From Myxococcus fulvus (GTDB lineage: Bacteria; Myxococcota; Myxococcia; Myxococcales; Myxococcaceae): 64,000 nucleotides of DNA. The stretch spans positions 124,001 to 188,000 of the forward strand of contig NZ_FOIB01000012.1 of assembly GCF_900111765.1 (NCBI RefSeq), written 5' to 3'. The position numbers and the translations under genes were made by a program. The notes beneath the pieces are model-generated. The model saw nothing but the letters and a program-made list of their open reading frames with translations. It did no database searches and was not told the DNA's origin. Positions 27,222-35,102 of this stretch are shown piece after piece (positions within the stretch are counted from its first letter, which is position 1; each line of letters begins with the position of its first letter).

Positions 27222-28400
27222 TCAGCGTCCGTCCCAGAAGACCCGGTCGCCGTACTCCCAATCGAAGGGCACGCCTGTCTCACCGAGCACGAAGCGCACC
27301 AGCTGGGGGAAGGCGTTCTCGGCGCGCACGTCGTTGGCGAGAATCAGCACACAGCGGCGCGAGCCGGGCAGACACACGAGCGTGTTGCCGGTGCTGTCAT
27401 TGTGCCCGCCCTTGTAGAAGCCGCGCCCCTGCGGCCCCTCGAAGACCACCACGCCCAGGCCCGCGGCCAGGTCCTTGCGGCGCTGCTCCACGGGCAGCTC
27501 GGCCTGGAGTGAAGGGAACTGGCTCTTCGTGGTGATGGCGAGCTGCGGCGAGGTCAGCTCGGCGAAGGACTGTGGCGACAAGCCCTCACCGCGCACCAGG
27601 GCGGCGGCGAAGCGCGCCAGGTCATCGATGGTCGTGTCCATGGAGCCCGCGGCGCGCACGGTGCCGCGCTCGTCATGCGGCTCCACCGCGCCCTCCATCG
27701 TCCAGCCATCCGCCAGGTTCTTCGCGAAGTCAGGCCGCCACACCATGCTGGTGTTGACCATGCCGAAGCGGTCGAACACGCGCTTCTGCATCTCCGCGCC
27801 CAGGTCCAGCCCCATCCCCCGCTCCAGCACGAACTGCAACAGGATGAGCCCATCCCCCGAGTACGCATACCGGCTGCCCGGGTCGAAGTGGAAGCGCAGC
27901 CGCTGGTCGGGCTCGAGGAAGCCGAAGTTGGCGAAGCCGACGCTGTGGGTGAGCGGATGGCGCGGTGTGATTCGCGTCCAGCGCGCGTCATCGGCCAGGT
28001 GCGACCACGTCGAGTAGCGGTCCTCGTCCGGGTACTCGGGGAGCGGCTTGTCGAGGTAGCGCGAGATGGGGGTGTCGAGCTCGAGCTTCTTCTCGTCGAC
28101 GAGCTGCATCACCGTATAGGCGAACACCGTCTTGGTGATGGAGGCGCCATACATCACCGTGTCCGTCTGGAGCGGCTCGCCCTGGGCGTTGCGAGCGCCG
28201 TAGGCCCGCGTCGCCACCACGCGCCCGTCATCAATCACCGCGATGGCCAGACCCTTGGCGCCCGTCGCCGCCATGGCGCGAGCGACCTCGGCATCCAGCG
28301 CGGCCGTGTCGGGAAGAGAAGGCACCTGACGCGAAGCGGACGTCGTGGCACAGCCACTGGTGACGAACAGACCCAGGACACACGCATGCAGCAGTTTCAT
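27222..28400 (-). CDS. Serine hydrolase lipoprotein, beta-lactamase/esterase family
   Basis: A 392-residue lipoprotein (lipobox TSGC) with a class C beta-lactamase-like fold. The nucleophile is Ser87 in SITK (87-90), the second motif is YSG in YAYSGDGLILLQ and the third HNDSTG. Typical ITPRHPLTHSVGF precedes the second motif. Such enzymes act as esterases or D-aminopeptidases rather than antibiotic-degrading enzymes in most myxobacteria. It is convergent with the ATPase gene, with 4 bases between the stops, and is followed upstream by a 184-base gap. Confidence 0.9.
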   Translation of the reverse strand: MKLLHACVLGLFVTSGCATTSASRQVPSLPDTAALDAEVARAMAATGAKGLAIAVIDDGRVVATRAYGARNAQGEPLQTDTVMYGASITKTVFAYTVMQLVDEKKLELDTPISRYLDKPLPEYPDEDRYSTWSHLADDARWTRITPRHPLTHSVGFANFGFLEPDQRLRFHFDPGSRYAYSGDGLILLQFVLERGMGLDLGAEMQKRVFDRFGMVNTSMVWRPDFAKNLADGWTMEGAVEPHDERGTVRAAGSMDTTIDDLARFAAALVRGEGLSPQSFAELTSPQLAITTKSQFPSLQAELPVEQRRKDLAAGLGVVVFEGPQGRGFYKGGHNDSTGNTLVCLPGSRRCVLILANDVRAENAFPQLVRFVLGETGVPFDWEYGDRVFWDGR

Positions 28401-28546
28401 CGAGATGAGCTCCGGACCGAGGTGTCTCCACCCTCGAAGTCGAGGCTCAATCTACCGGCGCCACCGTGCTCCAGCAATTGTTCCGAGGAGACTTCGGTAA
28501 CCCGATTACCAAGACATGCGGTGCATCCCCGCATGCCGGCCACCGA

Positions 28547-28570
28547 GGAGCCCATGGTGACACGGGCTCC
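28547..28570 (-). terminator. Hairpin after M3 peptidase gene
   Basis: GGAGCCC and GGGCTCC form a 7-bp perfect stem with a 10-base loop, 15 bases downstream of the minus-strand stop. No T-run is seen, so termination is only suggested. Confidence 0.4.
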
Positions 28571-28584
28571 CCGGGGGATGCGTG

Positions 28585-30666
28585 TTACTTCCCGGCGTCG
28601 ACGTAGGCGCGGTACGCCTCGAAGCCGTAGTCACGGCCGAGGAAGTCCTTCACCAGCTCGGCGGCGGGCTTGGCGCCGCCGGGCTCCAGCACGGTGCGGC
28701 GGTACTTCATCGCCGTCTCGCGGTCCAGGTAGCCCTTCTTCTGGAACTCCGTCTCCAGGTCCTTCGCGATGACGGAGGACCACAGGTACGTGTAGTACGC
28801 GGCCGAGTACCCATCCAGGTGGCCGAACGCGAGCTCGAAGTGCGTGCCCGGGCGGTGCTCGTGCTTGAACGGGCTGAGCTTCGTCTGCTGCTCCACCAGC
28901 GCCGCGGTGGTGTCGAAGCCCGGCTTGCGCGAGTAGTAGTCCAGGCTCACCGCGGACAGGAACAACTGCCGCCGCGCCCACAGGCCCTTGCCGAACTCCT
29001 TCGACGCGCGGAGCTTCTCGACCATCTCCGCCGGAATCGCCGCGTCCGTCTGGTGGTGCTTGGCGAACTCCTTGAGGACCTCCGGGTTGCCCGCCCACTG
29101 CTGGAGGAGCATCGACGGCGTCTCGACGAAGTCCCACTCGGTGCGGATGCCGGAGATGCCGCTCCACTGCTGCTTGCCGGAGAACACCGCGTGCAGCAGG
29201 TGGCCGAACTCGTGGAAGAACGTCTCCACTTCATCGTGCGTCATCAGCTCGCCGGGGCGCGCGAAGTTGCACACCAGGGTGCCCTCGGGGAGCCGCTTGC
29301 CGGCCTGACCCTGCGCCAGGTCGAACTGGGCCGCGTGCTTGTACTTGTCGTCACGCGGGTGCATGTCCAGGTAGATGCGGCCCAGGAGCGTGCCGTTGTC
29401 GAGCACGTCGTAGGCCTCCACCTCGGAGTGCCACACCTTGGCGTCCGCCGCGCGCTGGTAGGTGATGCCCCAGATGCGCGAGGTGATGTCCATGACGCCG
29501 GCCTTCACCCGGCTGTACTCCAGATACGGGCGCACCTGCTGCGAGTCGAACCCGAAGCGCTCCGCGCGCAGCCGGTCCTCGTAGTAGTCCTGGTCCCAGG
29601 GCTCGAGCGTCTTGGCGCTCGGGACGTCCTTCTTCTTGCGCGCCAGCAGGTCCGCGAACTCCTGCTTCGCGCGCGCCTGGGTGGCGTCCGCCAACCGGTC
29701 GATGAACTCCGACGCGGCCTTCTGCGTGCGGGTCATCTTGGTCTCGGTGGTGTACGCGGCCCAGGACTCGTAGCCCAGGAGCGTGGCCAGCTCGTGGCGC
29801 TTGGCGATGAGCTGCTGGAGCACCTCCTGGTTCGCCGGGAAGGCGCGCTGGCGGTAGGTGCGCCAGAGCTTCTCGCGCGCCTTGCCGTCCTTCGCGTACG
29901 TCATGAACGGGAAGTAGTCGGGGTAGTTGGTCGTGATGACCACCTTTCCGTCCTTCCCGGCCGGGTGGGACTTCACGTAGTCCTCGGGCAGCCCGGCCAG
30001 CTCCTTGGGCGTGAGGGACACCTGGCGCACGCCCTCGGCGATGTTCTTGCCGAACTGCTGGCCCAGCTTGAGCAGCTCCTCGTTGAGCGACTTCACCTTC
30101 GCGCGCGTGGCGTCATCGCGGTCCACGCCGGCGCGGCGGAAGTCGAGCAGCGTGCGCTCCATCCAGTACTTCGTGGGCCCGTCCGCCTGGGACAGGTCCA
30201 CCGCGGACAGCGCGTCATAGACGCCGCGGTTCTGGGAGATCTCCACGTTGAGGGCGTCCACGCGCTGCTCGCACTCGCGGGCGGCGTCGCGGAAGGCCGG
30301 CAGCGGGTGGACCTCGCGCGCGAGGCTGGAGCGGTTCGCGGCGGCGATGAGCGAGCCCGTCGCCTCGTCATACGCGGCGAGCACGGCCTGGGCGTCCTTG
30401 CGCGCGTCCAGTTGCTTGAGCGCGGTGATTTGCGCCTGGGCCCGCTCGAGGTCGGCGGTGCAGGCGGCGGTGAAGGCCTCGGCGGTGCCGGCGAGCACGT
30501 CCGACGTCCGGGGCGCGGGCAGCGGCGCCGGGGTCTTCTCCGGAGCGGGCGCGGCGGGCGCGGTGGCCTGCTCGGGCGGGGTGGTCGGCTCGGTGGCCGC
30601 GGTGCCATGCGTGCAGCCGGCCGCCGCCAGGGCCGCCGACAGGGTGAGCGCAGTCAGTCTCTTCAA
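28585..30666 (-). CDS. M3 family metallopeptidase lipoprotein (oligopeptidase)
   Basis: A 693-residue lipoprotein. The start is TTG 30666: GGAGG lies 8-9 bases upstream and the product then begins MKRLTALTLSAALAAAGC, a clean lipoprotein signal. Upstream in-frame codons to 30837 do not give a signal. A Pro/Ala-rich linker leads to an M3 thimet-oligopeptidase fold with zinc motif HEFGH at 485-489, third ligand region about 30 residues later (GISGIRTEWDFVETPSMLL), and HFELAFGHLDGYSAAYYTY. It probably cleaves short peptides in the periplasm or outside. Divergent from the CheR gene. Confidence 0.92.
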   Translation of the reverse strand: MKRLTALTLSAALAAAGCTHGTAATEPTTPPEQATAPAAPAPEKTPAPLPAPRTSDVLAGTAEAFTAACTADLERAQAQITALKQLDARKDAQAVLAAYDEATGSLIAAANRSSLAREVHPLPAFRDAARECEQRVDALNVEISQNRGVYDALSAVDLSQADGPTKYWMERTLLDFRRAGVDRDDATRAKVKSLNEELLKLGQQFGKNIAEGVRQVSLTPKELAGLPEDYVKSHPAGKDGKVVITTNYPDYFPFMTYAKDGKAREKLWRTYRQRAFPANQEVLQQLIAKRHELATLLGYESWAAYTTETKMTRTQKAASEFIDRLADATQARAKQEFADLLARKKKDVPSAKTLEPWDQDYYEDRLRAERFGFDSQQVRPYLEYSRVKAGVMDITSRIWGITYQRAADAKVWHSEVEAYDVLDNGTLLGRIYLDMHPRDDKYKHAAQFDLAQGQAGKRLPEGTLVCNFARPGELMTHDEVETFFHEFGHLLHAVFSGKQQWSGISGIRTEWDFVETPSMLLQQWAGNPEVLKEFAKHHQTDAAIPAEMVEKLRASKEFGKGLWARRQLFLSAVSLDYYSRKPGFDTTAALVEQQTKLSPFKHEHRPGTHFELAFGHLDGYSAAYYTYLWSSVIAKDLETEFQKKGYLDRETAMKYRRTVLEPGGAKPAAELVKDFLGRDYGFEAYRAYVDAGK

Positions 30667-30791
30667 GGGCAGATTCCTCCGGGATTCCAACACAAACGCC
30701 CGAGCGTCATGCCACATCCCGGCCTGCCGTGCTCGCCCGTCGCCCGGGCCTGCTGACATTCTCGGACGACTTCGAACACAAGGAGGCCGAG

Positions 30792-31598
30792 GTGAGGGAC
30801 GACGACTGCGTCGAGCTGATGCGCTGGGCGGGCCCACGTCTTCGCCTACGGCTCGAAGGTTTCCGTCGGGTGCGAGGGCAGGTGTGCAAGCGCATCGGCC
30901 GTAGGCTCGCGGCGCTGGGGCTCACGAGCGTGGCCGAATACCGCGCCCGGCTGGAGTCCGACGCGGCCGAGTGGGCCGTGTTGGACGGGCTCTGCCGCGT
31001 CACCGTCTCGCGCTTCTACCGCGACGCCGAGGTCTTCGATGTGTTGCGGGACACGCTCCTCCCCGCGCTGCTTGGGTCCACTTCCGTGCTGCGCGTGTGG
31101 AGCGCGGGCTGTGCTTCGGGGGAGGAGCCCTACACGGTGAGCCTGCTCTTCCAGCTCGGGCTGTCGCCGCGCTTTCCGGAGGCGCGGTTGGAGTTGCTCG
31201 CCACGGAGGCCGACAAGGCGCTGCTCGCGCGTGCGAGTCGGGGTTGTTATCCGCGCGGCTCACTCCGGGAGCTGCCGCGCGCGTGGGCCGCGGAGGCGTT
31301 CCCGGGCACCGAGGCGGAGGCCTGTCTCGCCCCCGCGTTCCGCGAGGGGCTCACCTTCGTCCAGCAGGACTTGCGAACCCAAATGCCGGAGGGTCCCTTT
31401 CACCTCGTCCTGTGTCGCAACGTGGCCTTCACCTACTTCGCGCCGGTGCTTCAGCAGGAGGTGCTCGCGGGACTCGTGGCGAGGCTCGCGCCGGGAGGAC
31501 TGCTCGTCACGGGCGTGGAGGAGTCGCTCCCCGAGGACGGCGTGGCGCTGGAGCGGGTTGCGGGCTCACTGCCCATCTTCCGTCGTGTTGAACAGTGA
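30792..31598 (+). CDS. CheR-type protein-glutamate O-methyltransferase
   Basis: A 268-residue methyltransferase. GTG 30792 is chosen because AGGAGG sits 5 bases upstream; the frame is open to 30729. An N-terminal all-helical CheR domain (about 1-70) precedes a SAM-binding domain with VWSAGCASGEEPYTVSLL, the S-adenosylmethionine motif, and FHLVLCRNVAFTYFAP. The usual TSFFRD is VSRFYRD. CheR methylates glutamates on chemoreceptors, but no receptor or other che gene is nearby, so it may act on a distant system. The gene diverges from the M3 peptidase. Confidence 0.9.
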   Translation: MRDDDCVELMRWAGPRLRLRLEGFRRVRGQVCKRIGRRLAALGLTSVAEYRARLESDAAEWAVLDGLCRVTVSRFYRDAEVFDVLRDTLLPALLGSTSVLRVWSAGCASGEEPYTVSLLFQLGLSPRFPEARLELLATEADKALLARASRGCYPRGSLRELPRAWAAEAFPGTEAEACLAPAFREGLTFVQQDLRTQMPEGPFHLVLCRNVAFTYFAPVLQQEVLAGLVARLAPGGLLVTGVEESLPEDGVALERVAGSLPIFRRVEQ

Positions 31599-31627
31599 AG
31601 CCGGGTCGGTGCACACCCGTGAGACAT

Positions 31628-31643
31628 GCGTGATGTTTCACGC
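31628..31643. promoter_or_regulatory. Inverted repeat upstream of Cys-rich lipoprotein gene
   Basis: GCGTGA-TGTT-TCACGC is a perfect 6-bp inverted repeat 103 bases before ATG 31746, embedded in overlapping GTGAGA/GTGACG half-sites. It could be an operator for the downstream four-gene run; no regulator is known. Confidence 0.35.
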
Positions 31644-31745
31644 GTGAGATGTGACGCACCCGGCCTTGAGTGGGCAGAGGGCGCCCGGTACCACCGCGAG
31701 ACTTTCGGGGTCGAGTCAGTCCCCTGGCCGGAGGGATGCAACGGT

Positions 31746-32633
31746 ATGCGCAAGGTGCTCTGTGCGGTCGCGACGTTGATGTTGTGGGCCTGTGGTGGCG
31801 CGAGCGGGAGCTCGCAGGTGAAGCAGGAGGGCCTGTCGCTGGCCGCCGAGACGGGGGACACGCGAGGCACCTACGTGAAGGACGGCGGCGCGGTGTCGTT
31901 CTCCGCGCTCGAGGTGGAGCCGGGGGTGTACCGGTTGGAGGTGCGGCTGCGCGGGATGACGCTCGCGGGGTTGTTGGACCCGGCCAGTGGTGTGTCGACG
32001 ATGGATGGCTTCGCGGACGAGGGCGCGGCGGACACGCAGCTGACGGACGCGGATAGGGAGCTGCTCAAGTCGCTCTACGACGCGCTGAGCGCGGAGCTGC
32101 CGGCGGGTGACGCGGCGGCGCCGGAGGCGATGTACCTGAGGCGCGCGGTGGGCCTGTGGGCGCAGCACCCCTCCACGGTGGAGCTGCAGCGCACGGTGAT
32201 GGGCGAGCAGGGGCGTGGCTACACGATGTTGTGCAGCTATGCGCGCTGCAACGGCAAGTTCACGGGGAGCTGCGGGGGTGTGTACAACTGGTATTCGTAC
32301 GCGAAGCACGACTGCAACAAGGGTGGCTTCAGCTTCGCGGGTAACCAGCAGATCGCGCAGCTGGGCGACCACACGTCGTGCAGCGGGGATGAGTTCTACC
32401 TGAGCGGGAGCACGTGGCTGTGCGGTGAGCCGGACCACTGGTCGCGCCCGAAGGTGATGGGCAACTGCTTCGGCCGGTGTGGTGGTGGCTGTGGGGGTGA
32501 CACGCAGTACACGCTGGACGCGACGAACCACGACGGCTGCGTGCGCAACGGCCACATGCTGGCGAGCGCGTGGTGTGACGACCAGTTCGTGTCGGCGGCG
32601 GATGACGAGCTGTTCGCGTCGAACTGCTACTGA
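31746..32633 (+). CDS. Cysteine-rich lipoprotein, unknown family
   Basis: A 295-residue predicted lipoprotein: ATG 31746 gives MRKVLCAVATLMLWAC with lipobox LWAC, while the open frame to 31626 has no signal. The N-terminal half (about 30-160) is helical and acidic. The C-terminal 135 residues contain about 14 cysteines plus Gly-rich turns (CFGRCGGGCGGDTQY) and an HDGC...C-DD pattern, a disulfide-stabilised extracellular domain of a type I do not recognise. It heads a run of four exported-protein genes, with only 3 bases to the next. Confidence 0.78.
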   Translation: MRKVLCAVATLMLWACGGASGSSQVKQEGLSLAAETGDTRGTYVKDGGAVSFSALEVEPGVYRLEVRLRGMTLAGLLDPASGVSTMDGFADEGAADTQLTDADRELLKSLYDALSAELPAGDAAAPEAMYLRRAVGLWAQHPSTVELQRTVMGEQGRGYTMLCSYARCNGKFTGSCGGVYNWYSYAKHDCNKGGFSFAGNQQIAQLGDHTSCSGDEFYLSGSTWLCGEPDHWSRPKVMGNCFGRCGGGCGGDTQYTLDATNHDGCVRNGHMLASAWCDDQFVSAADDELFASNCY

Positions 32634-32636
32634 GCC

Positions 32637-33014
32637 ATGCGCGTGGGTCGTGACGTGGGTGTGTGGGTGGGCGGGGCCGTGCTGGCCCTGCTCGCGTGTA
32701 CGTCAGCCGCCTCGAAGACGGAGGCTGCGGAGGCGACGGTGACGCGCTTCTTCGAGGCGTTGCCCTCGGGGGACTGCGCGGTGCTGGGGCCGATGCTGGC
32801 CACGGGAGGGAGCATGCGGCCGTGCGAGGAGGCGGTGTCGGAGATGCATGCGCACGGATTGATGCTGGTGGGTATTGTGGAGTCGAAGCTGGACGGCCGG
32901 GATGGGGACGTGGTGCTGGTGCGGGCACGGGTGGCGAGGGATGGGAATGTGGGCAAGGAGCCGTGGCTGCTCCGGGTGGAGCGGCAGGGCGGCGGCTGGC
33001 GCGTGCGGTTCTGA
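32637..33014 (+). CDS. Small lipoprotein, NTF2/DUF4878-like
   Basis: A 125-residue lipoprotein (lipobox LLAC) starting 3 bases after the preceding stop. The mature part, with ATVTRFFEALPSGDC and then beta-strand-rich VVLVRARVARDG and PWLLRVERQGGGWRVRF, has the pattern of small NTF2-like DUF4878 lipoproteins that bind unknown ligands. The assignment rests on motif shape only. Tight spacing indicates co-transcription with the Cys-rich lipoprotein and the next gene. Confidence 0.7.
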   Translation: MRVGRDVGVWVGGAVLALLACTSAASKTEAAEATVTRFFEALPSGDCAVLGPMLATGGSMRPCEEAVSEMHAHGLMLVGIVESKLDGRDGDVVLVRARVARDGNVGKEPWLLRVERQGGGWRVRF

Positions 33015-33026
33015 AGAAGGCGGGCG

Positions 33027-33566
33027 ATGAAGACTCGATACCGACTGATGCTGGCGGCGGCGGTGGTGCTCGTCGTGGCCATGGGGGTGGGGCTGATGGG
33101 GCAGGGGACGGCCCCGGTGTCGCGGGGCGTCGAGCAGGCGGAGCTGGTGCCGGTGCCCATCCCGTCGTCGCCCGAGACGCGCGCGGTGGAGGGGGCTCGC
33201 CCGGAGCCCGTGATGCCCGCGGGGGAGGTGACGCCTCCGGCGACGGTGGTGGCGCTGGGGCCGGGGGATGTGGCGCCGGAGCCGGAGGTGGCGAATCCGC
33301 CGCCGCAGCAGAACGACGAGCTTGTTCCGGAGCAGCCGCAGACGGCGCAGTGGAAGTTGGAGAAGACGAAGCACATCGCGTCGGTGTTGGGACGTGACGT
33401 GGAGCGGCTGGAGCGCGAGCGGGAGATGGCGGAGTCGCGTGGGGACCTGGAGCGGGTGCGGCAGATCGAGCTGCTCATGCAGCGTCACCGTGGCCGGCTG
33501 GTGAGCCTGGGGGAGGAGATCCAGGCGCTGAGCAAGGAGGCCGCGGAGGAGGCCACGCGGCAGTGA
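33027..33566 (+). CDS. Membrane-anchored coiled-coil protein, hypothetical
   Basis: A 179-residue protein with one N-terminal membrane helix (LMLAAAVVLVVAMGVGLMG), a Pro/Glu/Val-rich extracytoplasmic linker (about 30-105) and a C-terminal charged coiled coil (about 107-175: LGRDVERLEREREMAESRGD and onward). No enzymatic motif is visible. It may space or tether a partner at the membrane. It follows the small lipoprotein gene by 12 bases and precedes the trypsin gene, so the four probably form one operon. Confidence 0.75.
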   Translation: MKTRYRLMLAAAVVLVVAMGVGLMGQGTAPVSRGVEQAELVPVPIPSSPETRAVEGARPEPVMPAGEVTPPATVVALGPGDVAPEPEVANPPPQQNDELVPEQPQTAQWKLEKTKHIASVLGRDVERLEREREMAESRGDLERVRQIELLMQRHRGRLVSLGEEIQALSKEAAEEATRQ

Positions 33567-33594
33567 CGCCTGTGGCGGCTCGAGGATGGAGCGC

Positions 33595-34743
33595 ATGACG
33601 CGCGGCGTGTGGCTCCTCCTGTTCGCGATGGGGCTTGCGTGTACTCCTGCCTCGGAGGATGCGGCGACGTGGGGCGGCGGGGTGTCACGAATCGTGGATG
33701 GGACGCCTGCCCCAGAGGATGTGGCCACGGTGGCGCTGCTCGCGCGGCGTACGCGGTGCAGTGAGCCGTCGCCGTTGTTGCTGTGCTCGGGTGTTCTCAT
33801 CGCGCCGGACGTCGTGCTGACTGCGACGCACTGCCTGGACCTCTTCGGGCCCGAGGGTGCGCACGAGGTCTTCCTGGGCTCGGAGTTGATGCCGAGGCCG
33901 AGTGAGGAGGGGCGCTTCGTGCGGGTGGCTCACGCGGTCATCCATCCGCGCTACGAGCCGAAGACCCATGCGTACGATGTGGCGCTGCTGCGGCTCGCGA
34001 CCCCGGTGGATGTGACTCCCGCGCAGCTGCCTTCGGGTGACGTGGTCCCGATGCCCGATGCGCCGGTGCGCGCGGTGGGCTATGGCGACACGAAGGATGT
34101 GGATGAGCCCGCGGGTCAACGACGCCAGGGGGCCATGCGGGTGACGGACGTCGAGCCTGCGTCCTTCCGGGCGGGACCGGCACCTGGCATGAGCTGCGTG
34201 GGAGACAGTGGCGGGCCGGTGTTCGCCCGTGACGACACGGGGCGAGACGTGCTCGTGGGCATCACGGTGAGCGGTGACGTCGCCTGTCGGGAGGAGGCGG
34301 TCAACGTGCGAGTGGACGCGTTGATGGTCGACTTCATCGAGCCTTTCCTCGCGCTGCCAGCGCCCGCGCAGGGCACGACGCTCTCTCCCGAGTCCCTGTG
34401 CCAGGAGGACTGCGTGAACGACGCTCAATGCCCTTCCGGGCTCACGTGCGTCGTCACGGAGGGGACAGGAGGCCGGTGCCTGCTGCCTGCGCTTCGCGAG
34501 GGCAACTTCGGAGCCTCCTGCACCGAGAACGGGGCATGTGGAGCGGGTGGGCTGTGTGCGCGGCTGGAGCCGGGAGGAACCGACGCCTGCCGCTGCTTCA
34601 CGCCCTGCACTCCGCCACCTCCGGACCCTGAACCTGAGTCACCGCGAGAGCCGTCGGGAGGAGGCTGTTCGACCACTTCCGGGCTCGCGATTTTCGGGGT
34701 CCTGCTGCTCGCTGAGTTCGGGCGGAGTTGCTGGCGGCCTTGA
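33595..34743 (+). CDS. Secreted trypsin-like serine protease with MYXO-CTERM-like tail
   Basis: About 382 residues from ATG 33595 (an ATG at 33586 is also possible). A signal with a possible lipobox (LLFAMGLAC) precedes a trypsin domain beginning IVDGTPAPED, with catalytic His in TATHC, Asp in AYDVALLRL and Ser in CVGDSGGP. A Cys-rich segment (CQEDCVNDAQCPSGLTC) follows, then a Pro/Glu linker and CSTTSGLAIFGVLLLAE followed by an Arg-containing end. That Cys, hydrophobic helix and basic end resemble the MYXO-CTERM sorting signal, so surface anchoring is likely. Last gene of the exported-protein run. Confidence 0.88.
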   Translation: MTRGVWLLLFAMGLACTPASEDAATWGGGVSRIVDGTPAPEDVATVALLARRTRCSEPSPLLLCSGVLIAPDVVLTATHCLDLFGPEGAHEVFLGSELMPRPSEEGRFVRVAHAVIHPRYEPKTHAYDVALLRLATPVDVTPAQLPSGDVVPMPDAPVRAVGYGDTKDVDEPAGQRRQGAMRVTDVEPASFRAGPAPGMSCVGDSGGPVFARDDTGRDVLVGITVSGDVACREEAVNVRVDALMVDFIEPFLALPAPAQGTTLSPESLCQEDCVNDAQCPSGLTCVVTEGTGGRCLLPALREGNFGASCTENGACGAGGLCARLEPGGTDACRCFTPCTPPPPDPEPESPREPSGGGCSTTSGLAIFGVLLLAEFGRSCWRP

Positions 34744-34852
34744 TGCACTGATTTTTTGCGGAATCACTGAAGTTGCAGCCGTCTCTTTATTGAAGGGGGC
34801 TTTCATTCAGGGGTCCGTTATTTAAGAGATTGGCTCTCGACTTAAATAGCTG
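34744..34852. other. AT-rich junction segment
   Basis: This stretch is visibly AT-richer than its surroundings and codes for nothing recognisable. It includes small inverted repeats (TGATT/AATCA at 34749-34766 and the larger one at 34819-34848). It abuts the truncated Fic reading frame and looks like a recombination or insertion junction. Confidence 0.6.
34819..34848. repeat. AT-rich inverted repeat at islet edge
   Basis: TATTTAAG and CTTAAATA form a perfect 8-bp inverted repeat with an inner AGAG/CTCT pairing. It lies 4 bases before the Fic remnant in a locally AT-rich segment and could be an element end or a recombination site. Confidence 0.55.
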
Positions 34853-34981
34853 AACGCGGCCCTGGTGGATTTGGAGCGCCTGGACATCGTGAAGGAGGTC
34901 ACCGGGCGCAAGCGCGGCCGAGTCTTCGCGTACCGCGGCTACCTGGAGATCCTGAACGAAGGCACGACGCCTTTGTCGTGA
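34853..34981 (+). pseudogene. Fic/DOC family C-terminal remnant
   Basis: Forty-two codons and a stop with no start or catalytic part. The peptide LERLDIVKEVTGRKRGRVFA followed by YRGYLEILNEGTTPLS is the typical winged-helix C-terminus of Fic (AMP-transferase fold) proteins. The HPFxxGNGR catalytic motif and everything upstream is missing and replaced by an AT-rich segment, so this is a truncated relic. Codon use matches the host. It reads in the same direction as the two GyrB-like genes that follow. Confidence 0.8.
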
Positions 34982-35102
34982 GTCTGCTGCTCGCGGGAGT
35001 CAAGCGGCGGCGCTGATTTTCTCTCGAAGGTCACTCGGCGGAAGGCCCATTTTTCCAGCGAAGGAGCTCGGTTGCGGGCCGTGTGTCTGCTATTGTCTGG
35101 AG

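Noticed and set aside
28582..30756. Long plus-strand open frame opposite the M3 peptidase
   Set aside because: Leu/Arg/Val-rich antisense product with no motif; the M3 zinc motif gene on the other strand is clear.
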